From Thermoplasmatota archaeon (lineage in GTDB: Archaea > Thermoplasmatota > JAQUQK01): a stretch of 9,669 bases of DNA. Location of the stretch: the NCBI GenBank assembly GCA_028716125.1, contig JAQUQK010000061.1, positions 1-9,669 of the forward strand, written 5' to 3'. Shown one piece after another: positions 6,500-9,669 of this stretch (position 1 is the first letter of the stretch; each line of letters begins with the position of its first letter). A model generated the notes under the pieces. The model searched no databases and was not told the origin of the DNA. It saw only the letters and a list, made by a program, of their open reading frames with translations. The position numbers and the translations under genes were made by a program.

Positions 6500-8944
6500 A
6501 TGGCAAAAAGAACGTTGGCAATTGCTTTGGTCGGGCTTGTGGTCGCGGCAGGATTTTCAGGATGCATTGGAGACCTTGGCGGGATATTCGGAGGCGGAAA
6601 CGATGGTGATGTGCAACCTGCCGATTACGTAAATCCCCTTGTCGGCTCTCTGATTTACGGCAACACGTTCCCCGGCCCCACAATGCCTTTTGGAATGGTC
6701 CAATTAAGCCCAGATACCGAAACCGGTGATTTCTTTGAGAATCTCACGCGCTGCTCCGGATATTATTACACCACGGATTCCATCATCGGATTTTCGCATA
6801 CGCATCTCTCGGGCACTGGGTGCTCGGACTACGGCGACATTCTTCTGATGCCAACAAAAGGCGAAGTCCAGACCGAGCCAGGAAGTGCCTCAGACCCGGA
6901 CAGCGGATACCGCTCGCGGTTCAGCCACGAAAACGAGGTGGCAAAGGCAGGTTATTACAGCGTCCTGCTTGATGATTCTGGAATAAAGGCGGAACTTACT
7001 GCCACAACGCGCGCAGGCATCCATAGATACACTTTCCCGCAGGGCTCGGACTCGCATATTCTTATTGACCTTGAACACGGAATGAAATACATGGGATTTG
7101 GAGCATCCTCCGACTGCCAGATAAACATAGTTGATGAGAACACGGTTGAAGGTTCCCGAGGCTCAATCGGATGGGCAAGGCATCATACAGTTTATTTTGC
7201 CGCTGAATTCTCGAAATCGTTCTCTTCAAGTTCAACATTTAACATGGGCCAGCAGTTCCCTGGCGTTCCGGTGCAAGCGGGAACAGGCGTAGGCGCAGTC
7301 CTGAATTTTGACACGCAGGAAAACGAGCAGATAGTTGTAAAAGTCGGCATTTCCTTCGTGAGCATTGAGGGGGCGCGCGCCAACCTTGAGACAGAGGCGA
7401 AAGGATGGGACTTTGACGAATACAGGCAAAATGCGGAAGATGCCTGGAACGAACAGCTGAAGAATATAGAAATCTCTGGCGGGAGCGAGGACGAGCGCAC
7501 GACATTCTACACTGCGCTTTACCATACGATGATAGAGCCAAACATATTCTCCGACGTCGACGGCTCATATCTCGGAGTGGACTATACGGTGCATCAGGCA
7601 GACCCGGCGCATCCGCAATATACGCTTTTCTCCACATGGGACACTTTCAGGGCGCTGCATCCGCTTCTTACAATAATTGATCCTGAAAGGGATGCAGACA
7701 TAATACAGTCAATGATCAACATCTATAATGACGGCGGCGGGCTTCCTACGGGATGGCTCCCAAGATGGTTCATAGCAAACGCCGACAACAACTGCATGAC
7801 AGGCACTCACGCCGATTCCATCATCGCGGATGCATACACCAAGGGAATTACGGGTTTTGATGCCGAAACCGCATACGAGGCGATGTGGAAGAATGCAAAT
7901 ATTCCCGGGGCAGCAGTGGTTCCGGAGTTCCCTCTTACTACGCTCACTACAGAAGGGCGCTACGGCCTGCAGTTTTATTCAACCATCGGCTACGTGCCCG
8001 GCGACACGGTTCCGTTTGAGGCTCTCGGGATGGATGTGAACCCAACGACCGCACAGGGCGTTTTCTTCTGGCTCTTGGACCAGGGAACTACAAGAACTCT
8101 TGAATATGCATATGATGATTTCTGCGTCGCCCAAATGGCAAAGGCGATGGGAAATACCGCCGACTATGAAACATTGATGGGACGCTCAAAGAGCTATGCA
8201 AACCTTTTCGATTCTGAAACCGGATTCATGCGGGGCAAGAGCATTACCGGCCAGTGGATGAATGAAAACGATTTCGACCCGTTCAAGGAATACATGTACT
8301 ACGTTGAGGGAAACGCATGGCAGTGGACGTTCTTCGTTCCTCATGATGTATATGGCCTCGCCGACCTTTTCGGAGGAAAAGAGAAGTTCATAGAGAAACT
8401 GGATTCATTGTTTGCGCAGGAAGAAAAAATTGACGTCATTGCGGTTGATGCGTCCCTGCTAATCGGCCAGTATGTCCATCCAAACGAGCCTTGCCACCAC
8501 ATTTTATACATGTATGATTATGTCGGGCAGCCCTGGAAGACACAGGAGCGCGTAAGGCAAGTAATGGACGAGTTTTACGGGCCTGGGCCTGATGGCTTAT
8601 GCGGCAACGACGACTGCGGGCAGACGAGCGCTTGGTACGTCCTTTCGGCCATGGGATTTTACCAGGTAGCGCCCGGAGACCCGATATACTGCATCGGAAG
8701 CCCGATATTCGATAAGGTTGTAATACACCTGAGCAACGGCAAGGACTTCACAATAGAGGCAAAGAAAAATTCACCTGAAAACAAGTACGTGCAGTCGGCA
8801 AAGCTGAATGGCGTGGAATACGACAAGACATGGTTCAGCCATTCAGATATAGTTTCCGGAAGAATGCTCTTACTCGAAATGGGTTCTTCGCCCTCGGCTT
8901 GGGGAACTGCGCCTAAAAGTGCCCCCATTTCGCTTTATTCTTAA
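6500..8944 (+). CDS. GH92 family exo-alpha-mannosidase, predicted surface lipoprotein
   Basis: From the ATG at 6500 it has 814 residues. GH92 enzymes are calcium-dependent inverting exo-alpha-mannosidases that remove terminal mannose from glycans. Family motifs run through the whole length: a VNPLVG start (44-49), FPGPTMPFGMVQLSPD (57-72), GFSHTHLSGTG followed by SDYGD (97-113), WDTFRALHP (380-388), EGNAWQW (603-609, E603 the likely catalytic acid), and GNDDCGQ (702-708, D704/D705 matching the catalytic-base region). The N-terminus has AKR, a hydrophobic core and GFSGC, a lipobox with C22, followed by a Gly/Asp-rich tether. This places the enzyme outside the cell on a lipid anchor. An in-frame ATG at 6464 adds 12 residues in front of the signal, so I reject it; GGTG seven nt before 6500 supports the later start. 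Only one N-glycosylation sequon (N81) is present. Linkage specificity cannot be read from sequence. Confidence 0.93.
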   Translation: MAKRTLAIALVGLVVAAGFSGCIGDLGGIFGGGNDGDVQPADYVNPLVGSLIYGNTFPGPTMPFGMVQLSPDTETGDFFENLTRCSGYYYTTDSIIGFSHTHLSGTGCSDYGDILLMPTKGEVQTEPGSASDPDSGYRSRFSHENEVAKAGYYSVLLDDSGIKAELTATTRAGIHRYTFPQGSDSHILIDLEHGMKYMGFGASSDCQINIVDENTVEGSRGSIGWARHHTVYFAAEFSKSFSSSSTFNMGQQFPGVPVQAGTGVGAVLNFDTQENEQIVVKVGISFVSIEGARANLETEAKGWDFDEYRQNAEDAWNEQLKNIEISGGSEDERTTFYTALYHTMIEPNIFSDVDGSYLGVDYTVHQADPAHPQYTLFSTWDTFRALHPLLTIIDPERDADIIQSMINIYNDGGGLPTGWLPRWFIANADNNCMTGTHADSIIADAYTKGITGFDAETAYEAMWKNANIPGAAVVPEFPLTTLTTEGRYGLQFYSTIGYVPGDTVPFEALGMDVNPTTAQGVFFWLLDQGTTRTLEYAYDDFCVAQMAKAMGNTADYETLMGRSKSYANLFDSETGFMRGKSITGQWMNENDFDPFKEYMYYVEGNAWQWTFFVPHDVYGLADLFGGKEKFIEKLDSLFAQEEKIDVIAVDASLLIGQYVHPNEPCHHILYMYDYVGQPWKTQERVRQVMDEFYGPGPDGLCGNDDCGQTSAWYVLSAMGFYQVAPGDPIYCIGSPIFDKVVIHLSNGKDFTIEAKKNSPENKYVQSAKLNGVEYDKTWFSHSDIVSGRMLLLEMGSSPSAWGTAPKSAPISLYS

Positions 8945-8995
8945 TTTTCTTAAGTTTTTATTTTAAAAACAGATGAAAAAACACAAGAGGAAAAA
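8945..8995. terminator. Bidirectional T-rich terminator between convergent genes
   Basis: This 51-bp gap separates the ends of the GH92 and thi4 genes. The plus strand shows TTTT, TTTTT and TTTT runs directly after the GH92 stop. The minus strand shows TTTTT, TTTTTT and TTTTT runs directly after the thi4 stop. Archaeal oligo-T termination could therefore work in both directions. Confidence 0.6.
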
Positions 8996-9669
8996 TTACT
9001 TCTTTTCGCACATCTTCAGCGCGATTTCCGCCGCCCTCTTGCCGGAGATGAGCATTCCGCCGAATATCGGGCCCATTCTTGGCTTGCCCATTACCGACGT
9101 TGCGGCCATTCCACAGACTACAAGCCCAGGATAAATTTCAGTCGTGCAGTCGCGGATTGTTCCTTCGCCAATGTCCGCCCACATCGGCTTCTCCCCGAGT
9201 ATTTCACCAGTTGGCGTATTGAATTTTGCGCCCGGTATCTTGCGCTGGATGATGTGTATGACGTCGGCATCGTGGCCTGTCGCATCAATCACGACTTTTG
9301 CGCGGATCGTAAGCGGGTCGACGTGCAGTTGCGCAAGCTTTACGGGCGTCCAGTTGATGACAAGCCCTGTAATCTTATCCTTTTCACGAATCATAACGTC
9401 TTCTATGCTTACCGAAATAAAGACTTTTGCTCCGGCGTCAGTTGCGCCAGCGAGCAATTTCGCCACTGACTCGACCGAGCTTGCTGTGTAATATCCGTCG
9501 CCGGTTCCCTCGTATTTTATTCCGAACTCCTTCATTATCGGGAGCGCCTCGTCCTGGACGACAATTGCCGGGAAGAGCATTCCGCCACCCCACATTCCTC
9601 CGCCGGGTGCAAGCTTGCGCTCGAAAATAACTACCTTCTTCCCTTTCTCCGCGAGGTATTTTGCGGCGA
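8996..9669 (-). CDS. thi4: Thi4-type thiazole synthase, sulfide-dependent form, N-terminus outside window
   Basis: The frame is open from the window edge to a TAA at 8996 and shows 223 residues. The missing N-terminus would hold the GxGxxG dinucleotide-binding loop. Visible parts include an ERKLAPGGGMWGGGM segment (FAD/NAD-binding fold), DATGHDAD around H132, and MGPIFGGMLISG near the C-terminus. Thi4 makes the adenylated thiazole precursor of thiamine from NAD and glycine. Yeast and plant enzymes give up sulfur from their own cysteine, whereas archaeal enzymes such as the Methanocaldococcus one carry histidine there and use sulfide. The histidine in GHDA marks this as the sulfide-using type. 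Older annotations call the family ribose or ribulose-1,5-bisphosphate synthase (COG1635). A Met at 9595 is internal and not the start. Confidence 0.92.
   Translation of the reverse strand, partial: AAKYLAEKGKKVVIFERKLAPGGGMWGGGMLFPAIVVQDEALPIMKEFGIKYEGTGDGYYTASSVESVAKLLAGATDAGAKVFISVSIEDVMIREKDKITGLVINWTPVKLAQLHVDPLTIRAKVVIDATGHDADVIHIIQRKIPGAKFNTPTGEILGEKPMWADIGEGTIRDCTTEIYPGLVVCGMAATSVMGKPRMGPIFGGMLISGKRAAEIALKMCEKK

Noticed and set aside
9020..9595. Complete thi4 starting at the Met at 9595
   Set aside because: The frame continues upstream to the window edge with conserved Thi4 sequence (KKVVIFERKLAPGGG), so this Met is internal.
1..9669. CRISPR array, insertion sequence, toxin-antitoxin or defence cassette
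   Set aside because: No regularly spaced repeats, transposase motifs, terminal inverted repeats or defence domains were seen; the only direct repeat noted is the short linker duplication in dnaG.

Overview
This window is archaeal chromosomal DNA of moderate G+C. The evidence is a transcription factor B gene, an archaeal-type DnaG primase with a Toprim domain, archaeal-type TATA boxes, GGTGA-type ribosome binding sites, T-tract terminators and a His-type (sulfide-dependent) Thi4. I cannot name the lineage. An AGFE-type variant of a PGF-CTERM surface anchor and an archaeal-style lipoprotein suggest a euryarchaeal, Thermoplasmatota-like or DPANN-like organism, but this is inference.

Layout. Positions 1-1439 (minus) hold dnaG, missing only its last few codons and carrying an unusual Pro/Gln-rich linker. 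Positions 1440-1848 are a gene-poor gap with a palindromic TATA-like element, three consecutive small hairpins and a cysteine-bearing short reading frame. Positions 1849-3192 (minus) encode a P-loop protein of the cyclic 2,3-diphosphoglycerate synthetase family. It is divergent from tfb (3319-4251, plus) across a compact double promoter. Positions 4326-5741 (plus) encode a secreted M14 zinc carboxypeptidase with a C-terminal membrane anchor, followed after 4 nt by an RlmE/FtsJ-type rRNA 2'-O-methyltransferase (5746-6393). Positions 6500-8944 (plus) encode a GH92 alpha-mannosidase predicted to be a surface lipoprotein. A shared T-rich convergent terminator region (8945-8995) separates it from a minus-strand thi4 gene (8996 to beyond 9669, N-terminus outside the window).

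How the genes fit together. The information-processing genes (dnaG, tfb, rlmE), the cDPG-synthetase-like enzyme and thiamine biosynthesis are housekeeping in character. The M14 carboxypeptidase and the GH92 mannosidase are both predicted to act outside the cell but tethered to it. Together they could trim peptide and mannose ends of glycoproteins, either foreign ones as food or the cell's own surface glycoproteins. There is no CRISPR array, no insertion sequence, no recognisable tRNA and no obvious defence or mobile system. The most noteworthy points are the lipoprotein GH92 in an archaeal context, the two-enzyme surface degradation pair, and the unexplained 409-bp gap upstream of dnaG.
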